A stretch of 38,730 nt of DNA from an uncultured Campylobacter sp. Lineage in GTDB: Bacteria; Campylobacterota; Campylobacteria; Campylobacterales; Campylobacteraceae. The position numbers were made by a program, and so were the translations under genes. How positions within the stretch are numbered: the stretch's first letter is position 1; each line of letters starts with the position of its first letter. This document shows positions 8,165 to 18,048 of this stretch, piece by piece. A model generated the notes under the pieces. It worked only from the letters and a program-made list of their open reading frames with translations, ran no database searches and was not told the origin of the DNA. The stretch spans positions 1 through 38,730 of the forward strand of contig NZ_CALUTC010000014.1 of the NCBI RefSeq assembly GCF_944323605.1, written 5' to 3'.

Positions 8165-9967
8165 ATGAGAATTTTTGTATATTTACTTTTATCATTTTCC
8201 TTTTCTTTTTGTTATGAAACAAAGCTTTCAAATTCTATAGAGGATTTTTTGAATATAAATTATAAGCTAAATGAATATAATATAAAAAGCGATAATAATG
8301 ATTCTATTTTTAGCGATGAAAAAAAACAGCTAAAAAGTGCCAAGCAAGATATATTAGCTTCTTTGCCGTCTTTGATAGCTATGCAAAAAGATGAAAATAT
8401 AAGTAGTGAAATTAAGACCCAAAAAGATTTGCTTTTATCTCAAGAAAATAAAGATATTTCTGCTAGTTCTAAGGTTTTGCTAGAGCTTAAATTAGCGTCT
8501 TTAAACCTTGATTATAATTTTTATGAAACAGTTTTTGCTCTAAAAAAACTCTTTTTACAAAACGCTAGTTATAAAGAGATGAAAGATTTACTTGAAAGAG
8601 CTATCTTATCAAATAATGTTGATTTAAGTATTTATAAGGATTTACAGGCTAATTTAAATTTTGATGTAGATAAACAAAGCAAATACTTAAATAATAAAAT
8701 AAATTCCTACGATGAAATTCTTAGCTTTTTAAGAGATAATGCCCATTCTTTTGAAAACAATTTGCTTTTTTCTAGCTTAAAATTAGATAGCATAATATCA
8801 TACATAAATTCATTTTTTTCATTTAGCTATGTAAATATTGGAAAAATAGTTTTATGTGTATTGGTTTTGATATTTTTTGATGTGCTTAAACATATCTTAC
8901 CAAATGCAATTTATTTCATCTTGCTACAAATTTTTTTCAAAAACAAGCTAATAAACAAAGAAAAACAAGCAGAATTAAAAGAAATTTTTGTAAATAAAAA
9001 CAAAAAGATTGTAAGGCTCATTTTATTTGTGTATTCTCTTGGAATTTGTGTAAATATAGTGTATTATCCTGCACCTATAAATCTTGATTTAAGCTCTGTA
9101 TTCTACATAACATATATAATTCTTTTTACTTGGCTTACTTTAGGATTGCTAGATAGTTACGGTATAATACTTCTTGCCAAGTTGGCTAAAAAAAGCGGTA
9201 AAAAAGAAGTTGCAAATTTGATAATTAAAATACTGTATTTTTTTATCATCATAGTTGCTACACTTTTTATTTTGGCAAAGCTAGGTTTTAATGTTTCAGC
9301 TATTATAGCATCACTTGGTATAGGTGGTTTAGCTGTTGCTTTGGCAGCTAAGGACATAATAGCAAATTTCTTTTCTTCTTTGATGCTTTCTTTTGATGAT
9401 AGTTTTAATCAAGGAGATTGGGTTAAAATAGCAGATGTTGAGGGGACTATAGTTGAAACCGGTCTTAGAAAGACTAGCATTAGAACTTTTGACAATTCTT
9501 TAGTATTTTTACCAAATTCAGTTATATTAAATTCAAACATAAGAAATTATAGCAAACGAAAAATGGGCAGACAGGTAAAAATTTCATTGGGTCTTACTTA
9601 TGATTCTAGCTCAAAGCAGCTTGAAGACTGTGCCAATGATTTAAGGGCTTATTTGCGAAATAGCCCACTTGTCGCACAAAGAGATGATAGTGCTATTAAA
9701 TATGGGGATTACCGCTCAAAATATAGGCAAAATTTTGTATCTATAGACGATTTGGAGGGTTATAAAAATTCCTTTTATGTGTATTTAAGTGAATTCAAAG
9801 ATAGCTCCATAAATATAGAACTTGATTTTTATATAAAAGCTGTAGATAAAGAAAGCTTTGTAAAGGCAAGAGAAAAAATAATGCTTGATATAATGGCTAT
9901 AGTAGAGAAAAACAAGCTTAACTTCGCTTTTCCTAGCTTAAGTCTTTATATGGAAAAGCAAAGTTAA
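8165..9967 (+). CDS. MscS-family mechanosensitive ion channel, large form
   Basis: Releases solutes on hypo-osmotic shock. The 600-residue protein starts with a signal peptide (MRIFVYLLLSFSFSFCYE), then about 190 residues of periplasmic, helix-rich sequence, and several membrane helices from about residue 220. The MscS pore helix and vestibule are clear: ASLGIGGLAVALAAKDIIAN then FFSSLMLSFDDSFNQGDWVK and the beta-domain sequence DVEGTIVETGLRKTSIRTFD with LPNSVILNSNIRNYSKR. Longer than E. coli MscS (286 residues), closer to MscM/YnaI-like channels. The TAGGA binding site overlaps the stop of the carbonic anhydrase gene. It converges on the next gene with only 5 nt between stops and no visible terminator. 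Confidence 0.9.
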   Translation: MRIFVYLLLSFSFSFCYETKLSNSIEDFLNINYKLNEYNIKSDNNDSIFSDEKKQLKSAKQDILASLPSLIAMQKDENISSEIKTQKDLLLSQENKDISASSKVLLELKLASLNLDYNFYETVFALKKLFLQNASYKEMKDLLERAILSNNVDLSIYKDLQANLNFDVDKQSKYLNNKINSYDEILSFLRDNAHSFENNLLFSSLKLDSIISYINSFFSFSYVNIGKIVLCVLVLIFFDVLKHILPNAIYFILLQIFFKNKLINKEKQAELKEIFVNKNKKIVRLILFVYSLGICVNIVYYPAPINLDLSSVFYITYIILFTWLTLGLLDSYGIILLAKLAKKSGKKEVANLIIKILYFFIIIVATLFILAKLGFNVSAIIASLGIGGLAVALAAKDIIANFFSSLMLSFDDSFNQGDWVKIADVEGTIVETGLRKTSIRTFDNSLVFLPNSVILNSNIRNYSKRKMGRQVKISLGLTYDSSSKQLEDCANDLRAYLRNSPLVAQRDDSAIKYGDYRSKYRQNFVSIDDLEGYKNSFYVYLSEFKDSSINIELDFYIKAVDKESFVKAREKIMLDIMAIVEKNKLNFAFPSLSLYMEKQS

Positions 9968-9972
9968 ATATC

Positions 9973-10347
9973 TTAGTAAGCCATTTTGTGGCATTTTACC
10001 TCTATTTTTGTAGCTCTTGGAGGCATTGCTGTTGTTGGAGTTTGATTCATAGTATTTGGATAGTATGCTTCCACTTCAACATGTCTTCCAACCTTTAAGT
10101 CGTAGAAATCTCCGTCCTCAAAAATATTATCCATTCCAAACCAGCCACAATCATCAAGCTCTATTCTTGTGCTTGGCAACACTTTTATCTCCATAGGTCC
10201 TTGATAAATCGTTTCTATTACTATGCTTTTTGAATCATCTTTAACCTCAAGTATAGGTCCTTGTAAAAATCCATCAGCCATAGCAGATACGGACATAGCA
10301 GTTAAAAAACCTAAAGATAATGCTGTTTTTTTGATTAAATTTTTCAT
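9973..10347 (-). CDS. Small secreted protein, DUF5666-like beta domain
   Basis: A 124-residue protein with a textbook Sec signal peptide (MKNLIKKTALSLGFLTAMSV then SAMA, predicted cleavage before DGFLQ). The mature part, about 100 residues, is beta-rich: GPILEVKDDSKSIVIETIYQ, a basic-acidic stretch ending TRIELDD, then VGRHVEVEAYYPN and ATKIEVKC. The order (self-describing relation, constant, T-x-I, G-x-x-V-x-V) resembles DUF5666/OB-like periplasmic proteins, so I call it only by resemblance. Two cysteines (in DDCGW and VKCHK) could form a disulfide. It is transcribed alone, back to back with the alpha-2-macroglobulin gene. AAGGAG lies 8 nt upstream of the ATG. Confidence 0.75.
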   Translation of the reverse strand: MKNLIKKTALSLGFLTAMSVSAMADGFLQGPILEVKDDSKSIVIETIYQGPMEIKVLPSTRIELDDCGWFGMDNIFEDGDFYDLKVGRHVEVEAYYPNTMNQTPTTAMPPRATKIEVKCHKMAY

Positions 10348-10377
10348 TTGGAAAACTCCTTGATTTATTTTTAAGGA

Positions 10378-10383
10378 AGTATA
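10378..10383 (-). promoter_or_regulatory. Probable -10 box of the small secreted-protein gene
   Basis: On the minus strand TATACT lies about 30 nt upstream of the start codon at 10347, preceded by TTTAGCT and T-rich DNA. It is back to back with the alpha-2-macroglobulin promoter 60 bp away. Confidence 0.45.
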
Positions 10384-10426
10384 AGCTAAAGAAGTGAAGT
10401 AAAAGTGAATTTATTTGCTTTTTATA

Positions 10427-10445
10427 TTTTTTTTTTTTCTATAAT
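10427..10445 (+). promoter_or_regulatory. Promoter of the alpha-2-macroglobulin/pbpC operon containing a T12 run
   Basis: Twelve consecutive T residues (10427-10438), one C, then a consensus TATAAT (10440-10445). The -10 box is 30 nt before the ATG I assign at 10475. The T run sits exactly where Campylobacter promoters have their T-rich element, and is long enough to vary by slippage. Confidence 0.75.
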
Positions 10446-10474
10446 TGCAGAAATATTCTTTTAAAAGGGTTTGT

Positions 10475-13400
10475 ATGCTTTTGTTTGCTAGATTTTTGTT
10501 GGTATCATTTTTTGTATTATTTACATTATCTTGTTCTTCTGATCCTACTTCTTTAGAAAATGGGCTTAGAGCTAAAACTAGTGGAGAGCTTGGCTATAAT
10601 AAAGATGTATTTATAGAATTTGAAGATAAAATTTTAAGCGATGAAGATAGAAAAAATTTTTTAGATGTAAAAATAAATGGTGATAGCAAAGAAGTTGAAG
10701 CTAGATACGAAGGCAATACTGTTTTTATAAGCAATGAATTTAAGCCAAATTCACAAATAAATATGAAGCTTAATATAGCAAAAAAAGATATACAACTTAA
10801 TTTCAAAACACCAAAACTATCATACAAGATACTTAATACAGATTTCATACCAACAGATAAAAAAGGTTTTGTAGCCTTTAGCATAACCTTAAGCAAAAGT
10901 TCAAATTTAGACTTTGACTATGTAAATGGTATTTCTTTGTATTTAGACGGCAAGGTATTTAAAATAATCAAAAAAATAGGCACAAAAGAGAGGATAAAGC
11001 TAATTAGCCAAGAAATAGAACTTACAGACGAGGCTAGAACAGTTGAAGTAAAATTCCTTTCAAAACATCTAGGCTCTGATAAAGATGAAACATTAACTTA
11101 TACTACACCTTATAATAAAACAGATTTGCAAATCATAAACTCAAGCACTAGTGAAAGGCTTATAAGTATAGATTTCTCAGCTACATTAGATGAGAAACAA
11201 AATCTTAAAGATTTTGTAAGTATAAGTCCAGCAATAGATTTTAGAGCGGTAGCAGTAGGCAATCAATTAAGGCTTAGTGCAAATTTTGACAGAACTTTAA
11301 AATACACCGTTTCTATAATGCAAGGCTTAAGCTCAAAAGACGGTTTAAAAACATCTAAAAAACTAGAACAAAGCATATCTTTTAGCGATTTAGAGCCGGG
11401 TTTGTCCTTTGCAAATAGTGGAGTATTCTTGCCATCAAGTGCAGATAGAAAGATAGCCTTTAAAAGTAGAAACATACGCAAGGTAAAACTAACCGTGCAT
11501 CAAATTTATACAAATAATTTAAGCGAATATTTAAGATATAAAAATTTTGAAAAGGGCATAGATACCTCTTCTGATTCTGTTTTAAATACACATTATGATG
11601 AATACGCAGATAATAATTTTGAATATGTAAGTTCAAAAATCTTAGAAAAAGAATTTGATATAGATTTTAAGAAAAATGAGTGGGTTTTAAATGAAATAAA
11701 ACTTGACGGTTTAAAGGATTTAAGCGGTGTTTTTGCGGTTAGTTTAGAAAGCGATGAAGATTCTATAGAATACGAATTTGATGAAGATTATAAAAAATAC
11801 AGATTTTTAGAAAATAGCAAAATTAGTAAAAATATAATCTTTTCAAATATGGCTATCATAGCACAAGCTATAAATGATAAAATTTATATAAATGTTAGAG
11901 ATTATACGAGTAAAGACGCTCTTGCAAATGTAAAAATATCCGTTGTAGATAAGCAAAATCAAATCCTAGCACAAGCAAACACTGATAGCAATGGAGATGT
12001 TGTCGTTAGCACAAATACAGACAAAGCACTTCTTGTCATAGCTTCTAATGAAAAAGAAGCGAGCGTGTTAAGATTAAGCGATCCTGTGAATTTAGACGGC
12101 TTTGATGTTGCCGGCATACAAAATCCAGGCTCTTTAAAAGCATTTATTTATACTGATAGAGGTGTTTATAGACCCGGAGATAACATACACTTAACAGTCG
12201 TTGCCTTAAATGAAAACGAGCATTTAAAACACCCTATAATCCTTAGTTTAAGCGATTCTAAGTCTGTTAAAATTTTAGACGATGTTAAGATAAATCCTAG
12301 TTCAGATTATATGTTTTATCACGAAATAAAACTTGACTCAAATGCCCCAACAGGCATTTATAAGGCACAGTTTAAGATAGGTTCTAGCGAATTTTATAAA
12401 GATATTTTAGTTCATACCGTCGCACCAAATAGACTAAAAGTTAATTTCTCAAATATCTATATGCAAGATGATAACTTAAACTATGATTTAAATTCCACCT
12501 ATCTTTTTGGAGCCCCAAGCACTAATTTGAAATTTAAAACATCCGTTAGATTTTCTGTTAATAATTTTACTAATTCCAAGTATAAAGATTATATATTTTC
12601 CGATAAAAGCATCTTGCTTTATTCATACCTTGATAATCATACTTCAAATTTAAATGAAAATGGCTTTGCTAATTCTTCTTTTTCTTTGCCTACATACATT
12701 AAAAATGCATTAGGGACAAATTTTAAAGCTTCTTTAAGTGCTGAAGTATTTGAAAGCGGTGGTCAAAGCACGGTTGCTGTGGCTGATGATGTTGATATAA
12801 TCAAGACTAATTTTTTTGTTGGACTTAAAAAGCTAAAAAATTCTTACGTAAAATCTGGCACAAAGCTAGATTTTCAAGCTATAGTTTCTGGACTTGATGA
12901 AAACTTAATAGCTGATAGAAAATTACTTTACAAGATTTATAAGGTAGATTATTCTTGGTGGTGGGATTATGATAATTTTGAATCTTTTCTGCGTTCATCA
13001 AAAAGAGATTCTAGCTCTACCTTGGTTGATGAGGGTTATGTAAAAAGCGGTAAAAATCCTGTTAATATAAGCTTTGATACCGGTGCTAACTACGGTAATA
13101 TGTATATATTAGTTTATGATGAGGAAAAGCCTAACGTCAGGGCTATGCAAAGCTTTTATGTTAGCTCTTTTGGTGAGCCAAGTAAGGCAGATATTGTTTC
13201 TTCATTGCAGATGAAAAGTGATAAAAAAGAGTATTCGGTCAATGATACAGCACTTATCGAGTTTGAAAGCGTTAAGGACGCTAAAGCTTTGATTACTGTT
13301 AGCAATGATAGGGATATATTGCAAAATTTTGTTCTAGATACCAAAGATAAAAGCACTAGTTTTGAGTTAAAGCTTGATAAGACTTATGCACCAAATGTAT

Positions 13401-15820
13401 ATGTGAGTGTAAATTTGATACAAAATTATAATTCTTTAGAAAACGATAAAGCTTTAAAACTCTTTGGTGTTATTCCTATAATGGTAAATGATTCTAGCAC
13501 AAAGCTTGATTTGAGTTTGAAAACTCCAGAAAAAATACTGCCAAATACTGATTTTGAAATTGAAATTTCAAGTAAGCAAAAAAAAGAATACGCATACACA
13601 GTAGCTATTGTAGATGAAGGCTTACTTTCACTTACAGATTTTAAAAGCCCAGATATTTGGGGATATTTTTATGCTAAAACGGGCTTTAAACTCAAAGTTT
13701 TTGACACTTACGATAAGATAATATCAAAGCTAGATGAAAAGGTCAGTGCAGTTTTTAGCACAGGCGGAGATAAAGAACTAAGAGTTGATAAAAACAAAGA
13801 TGATGAAGCACAACGTTTTAAACCTGTAGTGCTATTTAACGCACCTGCTAAAAGCGATAAAAATGGCTACGCTAAACTCAAGTTTAAAATGCCTTCTTAT
13901 ATGGGCGAGGTTAGAGTTATGGTAGTTGCTTCAGCAAAGGATTCTTTTGGAAGTGTTAGCAAAAATGTAAAAGTATCAGCCCCTGTTGTTTTACTAGAAA
14001 CAGTTCCAAGAGTGCTTAGAATGGGCGATGAATTTAAGTTATTAAGTCAAATTTTTAAGACAGAAGACGGTGTTAAAAACGCTAGTTTAAGCCTAAGGTC
14101 TAAAAATAAGCTAATAGATTTTGAAAGATCTAGCATAAAGGTTGATTTTGACAATGCTCAAAATAAAGATGTAGTTTTTAATGCAAAGGTAAAAGATGAT
14201 TTGGTAGGCAAAGACGAGATAGAATTTGAATTAAGATCTGGTTCTTACACATACAAAAATAGCATAGAAATAGACATAAAACCTCTAAATGCCTATACAT
14301 ACGAAAGAAAAAGCTATGCATTAAAAGCCGGTGAAAAAATGGATTTTATCATAGATGATTCTTTTGTTAGAAGCGATGTAAAGGCTACTATAAAGCTTTC
14401 ATCTAGTCCTATTATAAATTTAGAGTCTAGATTAAAGTATTTATTATCTTATCCTTACGGTTGTATAGAACAAACTACTTCTGCTGTTTTACCGCAACTT
14501 TATATAGATAGATTTTCTAAAAAAGCACCTAAACAAAAAGCTATAAACAATATAAATGCAGCCCTTGAAAGATATACTAAATTTCAAACGGCTGACGGAG
14601 GCTTTGCTTACTGGCAGGGTGGCAAGTCTTCTCATCTTTTTGGAAGTGCTTATGCTGGTATGTTTTTGCTTTTAGCAAAAGATGCTGGTTACAATGTAAA
14701 TGAAAATATGCTAAAAAGGTGGATTTCTTATCAAAAGAATTTTGTAAGCTCTAACACTAGCAATTTAGACAACAATGCCTTATACCACATAAATTTACAG
14801 GCTTATTCTTTGTATCTTTTAGCCTTAGCAAAAGAGCCAAATATCAGTGCTATGAATATGCTTTACGAAAAAAGAAAAGACTTAAGCACAGAATCCCAGT
14901 GGTTATTAGCAGCGGCTTATAAATTAGCAGGTATTGATGATATAGCCTTAAAAATTGCCTCAAGTATATCTGTAAATAAAGATTCAGACGATATTTTTAA
15001 CAGATACAGTTTTGGTTCAACAACAAGACAAAATGCTATGATAGCAGAAGCTTACAGGCAAATTTATGGCAAAAATAACGAAAATTTAGTAAAAGCATTA
15101 AGCGATAGCCTAAATTCAAACAATTATCTTTCAACTCAAAGTGCGGGTTACGCTCTTTTCGCACTTGCTAAGGCTTATGATTTAAGCAAAGAGGCTAAAA
15201 ACGCAAATATGGACGCATTGCTAAAGATAAATGAGCAAAATATAAGGCTTGATTCTAGCGATGAGTTAAGTTTTGAATTTGAAAAAGGTAAGGCAAGTGT
15301 AGATACTAATAATCCTATGTTTGTGGATTTTAGTGTAGAGGGCGTTAAAAAAGAGATAGCAAAGCCTTATAAAAATAATTTAGAAGTGAAAAGAGAATTT
15401 TACGATGAATTTGGCAATCTACTCTCAACAAACGAATTCACAAGCTCTGACACTATATTTTTAAAGCTTACTGTATCTATGAATTCTAATGTTAGCTCTA
15501 GTCTTTCAAATGTAGCCTTAGTCCAGCTTTTACCAAGCGGTTTTGAAGTAGCAAATGAGCTTTTAGCAAAAAACACCTCAAAAATCAAATCAAGCAATCC
15601 GCAAAATACCAATTTCCTAGACTTTGTGGATATTAGAGATGATAAGATTATGTGGTTTTTTAATATATATAGGGCAAATCAACCATATTCTCTTTACATA
15701 AAACTAAATGCTGTAAGTCCGGGCAAATTTACTATGCCAGGAGCTTATGTAGAGGCTATGTATGATAATAATTTTCAAGCCTTAGGCGAGGCACAAAGCA
15801 TAATAGTAAATGAAAGATAA
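10475..15820 (+). CDS. Bacterial alpha-2-macroglobulin, lipoprotein with thioester
   Basis: Periplasmic protease trap of the YfhM type. About 1781 residues from the ATG at 10475, which has AAAAGGG upstream; the frame is open back to a TTG at 10445, but that codon overlaps the -10 box. The N-terminus is a lipoprotein-like signal (MLLFARFLLVSFFVLFTLSC) with Cys at 20; its lipobox is not canonical (T-L-S-C). Macroglobulin domains follow, including YTDRGVYRPGDNIHLTVVAL (family-conserved) and the A2M block LKFKMPSYMGEVRVMVVAS. The thioester motif CIEQ is at about residues 1330-1333 within PYGCIEQTTS, at the start of the helical thioester domain, so covalent trapping should be possible. The 3' end overlaps pbpC by 11 nt. 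Such pairs are known in E. coli (yfhM-pbpC) and are thought to combine protease defence with wall repair. Confidence 0.92.
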   Translation: MLLFARFLLVSFFVLFTLSCSSDPTSLENGLRAKTSGELGYNKDVFIEFEDKILSDEDRKNFLDVKINGDSKEVEARYEGNTVFISNEFKPNSQINMKLNIAKKDIQLNFKTPKLSYKILNTDFIPTDKKGFVAFSITLSKSSNLDFDYVNGISLYLDGKVFKIIKKIGTKERIKLISQEIELTDEARTVEVKFLSKHLGSDKDETLTYTTPYNKTDLQIINSSTSERLISIDFSATLDEKQNLKDFVSISPAIDFRAVAVGNQLRLSANFDRTLKYTVSIMQGLSSKDGLKTSKKLEQSISFSDLEPGLSFANSGVFLPSSADRKIAFKSRNIRKVKLTVHQIYTNNLSEYLRYKNFEKGIDTSSDSVLNTHYDEYADNNFEYVSSKILEKEFDIDFKKNEWVLNEIKLDGLKDLSGVFAVSLESDEDSIEYEFDEDYKKYRFLENSKISKNIIFSNMAIIAQAINDKIYINVRDYTSKDALANVKISVVDKQNQILAQANTDSNGDVVVSTNTDKALLVIASNEKEASVLRLSDPVNLDGFDVAGIQNPGSLKAFIYTDRGVYRPGDNIHLTVVALNENEHLKHPIILSLSDSKSVKILDDVKINPSSDYMFYHEIKLDSNAPTGIYKAQFKIGSSEFYKDILVHTVAPNRLKVNFSNIYMQDDNLNYDLNSTYLFGAPSTNLKFKTSVRFSVNNFTNSKYKDYIFSDKSILLYSYLDNHTSNLNENGFANSSFSLPTYIKNALGTNFKASLSAEVFESGGQSTVAVADDVDIIKTNFFVGLKKLKNSYVKSGTKLDFQAIVSGLDENLIADRKLLYKIYKVDYSWWWDYDNFESFLRSSKRDSSSTLVDEGYVKSGKNPVNISFDTGANYGNMYILVYDEEKPNVRAMQSFYVSSFGEPSKADIVSSLQMKSDKKEYSVNDTALIEFESVKDAKALITVSNDRDILQNFVLDTKDKSTSFELKLDKTYAPNVYVSVNLIQNYNSLENDKALKLFGVIPIMVNDSSTKLDLSLKTPEKILPNTDFEIEISSKQKKEYAYTVAIVDEGLLSLTDFKSPDIWGYFYAKTGFKLKVFDTYDKIISKLDEKVSAVFSTGGDKELRVDKNKDDEAQRFKPVVLFNAPAKSDKNGYAKLKFKMPSYMGEVRVMVVASAKDSFGSVSKNVKVSAPVVLLETVPRVLRMGDEFKLLSQIFKTEDGVKNASLSLRSKNKLIDFERSSIKVDFDNAQNKDVVFNAKVKDDLVGKDEIEFELRSGSYTYKNSIEIDIKPLNAYTYERKSYALKAGEKMDFIIDDSFVRSDVKATIKLSSSPIINLESRLKYLLSYPYGCIEQTTSAVLPQLYIDRFSKKAPKQKAINNINAALERYTKFQTADGGFAYWQGGKSSHLFGSAYAGMFLLLAKDAGYNVNENMLKRWISYQKNFVSSNTSNLDNNALYHINLQAYSLYLLALAKEPNISAMNMLYEKRKDLSTESQWLLAAAYKLAGIDDIALKIASSISVNKDSDDIFNRYSFGSTTRQNAMIAEAYRQIYGKNNENLVKALSDSLNSNNYLSTQSAGYALFALAKAYDLSKEAKNANMDALLKINEQNIRLDSSDELSFEFEKGKASVDTNNPMFVDFSVEGVKKEIAKPYKNNLEVKREFYDEFGNLLSTNEFTSSDTIFLKLTVSMNSNVSSSLSNVALVQLLPSGFEVANELLAKNTSKIKSSNPQNTNFLDFVDIRDDKIMWFFNIYRANQPYSLYIKLNAVSPGKFTMPGAYVEAMYDNNFQALGEAQSIIVNER

Positions 15821-18047
15821 GCTCATAAAAGCTCTTTTGTGCGTATTTGCTTTAGGGCTTTTTTATGCGTTATTTGTGTTTTTTGCTTTCGATAAGAATG
15901 AATTTCTAAGTAGTTTCGAGCAAAGATATAGTAGAGTTTTATATGATAAAAATAAAAACATACTTTCTGCCTTTATAAACAAAGATGAACAGTGGCACTT
16001 AAGAAGTGATGATATTTCTGAACGCTTAAAAATAGCTGTCATCAACTACGAGGATAAAAATTTTTACTCACATTTTGGAGTTGATTTTTTAGCATTTTTA
16101 AGAGCCTTAAAAGATAATCTTACAAGAGAAAAAAGAAGCGGTGCTAGCACTATTTCTATGCAGCTCATAAAATTAAATGAAAAAAATGAAAGGACATATT
16201 TTAACAAAATAAATGAGATTATTAAGGCTTTTGCTCTTGAAAGCTCTTTATCTAAAGATGAAATTTTAAATCTTTATCTAAACAATGCACCGTATGGAGG
16301 AAATTTAGTAGGATTTGCCTCTGCTATTAGGTTTTATTTTGATAAAAATCCTAAGGATTTATCTTGGAGCGAGGCTGCAGTTTTAGCTGTCTTGCCAAAC
16401 AATCCATCTCTTATAAATTTAGAAAAAAACAAAGATAAGCTTTTGAAAAAAAGAAATGCCTTGCTTGAAAAATTGTTTCAAAAAGGACATATTAGCGATG
16501 ATATTTATAAGCTTTCTCTTTTAGAGCCCTTGCCTAAATTTTATCCTAGAAGAAATTTAGCCCCTCATCTTGCGCAACATTTATTAAACGATTCTAAAAA
16601 AGAGCTTGTTTCAAGCATAGATAAAAATTTGCAGATTAAATTTGAAAAAAAGGCTAAGCAGTATTCAAGTTATTTGCAAAAACTTGGCATTCAAAATCTA
16701 GCTATTTTATTGCTTGATACAAAACGATATAAAGCCTTAGTTTATATTGGTTCGCAGGATTTTTACGATGAAAATTTAGGGCAGATAAATGGCGTACTAG
16801 CAAAAAGAAGTGCTGGTTCTACCTTAAAGCCATTTTTATACGCTTTAGCCATAGATGAAGGTTTGATAGCTCCAAATTCTTTGTTGCTTGATGTGCCGAC
16901 GTTTTTTTCAAATTTTTTTCCTCAAAATGCAAATAAAAAATACTACGGGCTTATTTCGGCAAAGGAAAGTTTGCAAAGATCTTTAAATGTGCCTTTTGTA
17001 TCTTTATTAAGAGATTATGGTTATGAAAAATTTTTTTATAAAATGAAAGACTTTTTAGCTTATGAAGACGAGGATTATGAAAGATATGGGCTTTCTTTCA
17101 TTTTAGGCACAAAAGAATTTAGCTTAGAAGAGCTTAGTAAGCTTTATTTGGCACTAGGAAACTATGGGCTTTTAGGCGAAATTTCATATATAGAAGATGA
17201 GCCTATGCCAGAAAGAAGGCAAATTTTTTCTAAAGCTTCAGCATATCTTAGTTTAGATGCTTTAAAATCTTTACAAAGAGTAGGGCTTGAAAATTATAAT
17301 AAAATAGATAAGATTGTATCTTGGAAAACAGGCACTAGCTACGGTAGAAAAGATGCCTTAGCTATAGGAACTACACCAAAATACACTCTTGGAGTTTGGG
17401 TTGGTAATTTCACAGGCGAAGCAAATGCAAATTTATACGGCGTAAGCATAGCTGGAGATTTGTTTTTTGAGCTTTTATCTTTACTTGATGATGTAAATTT
17501 GGATTTTAAAGCTAGTGATGATTTAATAAACATAAAGCTAGATAGCCTTACTAGATACAGGTTTGATGATTCTTATAATGGTTTTAATATAGACTACACT
17601 TACGATTTATATCCCGCTTCAGCAAAGGTTTTAAGGACTTCTCCATTTTTAAAAAAAATTTATGAGTATGAAGGAAAAATCGTTGATTCTTTAGATACAA
17701 ATTTCAAGGACGCAAAGGCAAAATTTATCTTAGATTTACCAGCAAATGCTCAAACTTTTTTTCAAAAGGAAAAAATTTTTATGCCCCAAAGTAAAAAGTT
17801 AAAAATTTTATATCCTCAAAATGCTTTAAATCTTATATTATCTAGAAATTTAGACGGGAAAAAGAGTTTTGTGATTAGACTTGCAAGCTCAAATGATGAG
17901 AATCTTTTTTATTATCTTAACGAAAAGCTTATATATAGCGGTAAGAGCAAGGAATTAGAGCTTGATTTAAATGCAGGTGCTTACACGCTTTTTGTTATCA
18001 ATGAAAGCGGAGATAGCGATGAGGTAAGCTTTAGCATAAAAAGATAG
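15810..18047 (+). CDS. pbpC: Penicillin-binding protein 1C
   Basis: Bifunctional peptidoglycan glycosyltransferase and transpeptidase. After one membrane helix (residues about 6-27) comes the GT51 domain with catalytic Glu81 in EDKNFYSHFG and the GASTISMQL motif. The transpeptidase domain has Ser337 in the S-T-L-K box (SAGSTLKPF), SLN for the second box and WKTGTSYGRKDA for the KTG box. The C-terminal roughly 80 residues, predicted beta sandwich, match the BiPBP_C extension typical of PbpC. Length 745. Its ATG lies inside the last codons of the alpha-2-macroglobulin gene (11-nt overlap) with no strong binding site, suggesting translational coupling. It ends 1 nt from the convergent SbmA-like gene. 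Confidence 0.94.
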   Translation: MKDKLIKALLCVFALGLFYALFVFFAFDKNEFLSSFEQRYSRVLYDKNKNILSAFINKDEQWHLRSDDISERLKIAVINYEDKNFYSHFGVDFLAFLRALKDNLTREKRSGASTISMQLIKLNEKNERTYFNKINEIIKAFALESSLSKDEILNLYLNNAPYGGNLVGFASAIRFYFDKNPKDLSWSEAAVLAVLPNNPSLINLEKNKDKLLKKRNALLEKLFQKGHISDDIYKLSLLEPLPKFYPRRNLAPHLAQHLLNDSKKELVSSIDKNLQIKFEKKAKQYSSYLQKLGIQNLAILLLDTKRYKALVYIGSQDFYDENLGQINGVLAKRSAGSTLKPFLYALAIDEGLIAPNSLLLDVPTFFSNFFPQNANKKYYGLISAKESLQRSLNVPFVSLLRDYGYEKFFYKMKDFLAYEDEDYERYGLSFILGTKEFSLEELSKLYLALGNYGLLGEISYIEDEPMPERRQIFSKASAYLSLDALKSLQRVGLENYNKIDKIVSWKTGTSYGRKDALAIGTTPKYTLGVWVGNFTGEANANLYGVSIAGDLFFELLSLLDDVNLDFKASDDLINIKLDSLTRYRFDDSYNGFNIDYTYDLYPASAKVLRTSPFLKKIYEYEGKIVDSLDTNFKDAKAKFILDLPANAQTFFQKEKIFMPQSKKLKILYPQNALNLILSRNLDGKKSFVIRLASSNDENLFYYLNEKLIYSGKSKELELDLNAGAYTLFVINESGDSDEVSFSIKR

Positions 18048-18048
18048 A

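Noticed and set aside
10445..10474. TTG start for the alpha-2-macroglobulin, giving 10 extra residues
   Set aside because: The TTG overlaps the consensus -10 box TATAAT, so it would not be in the mRNA; the ATG at 10475 gives a proper lipoprotein signal and has a binding site.
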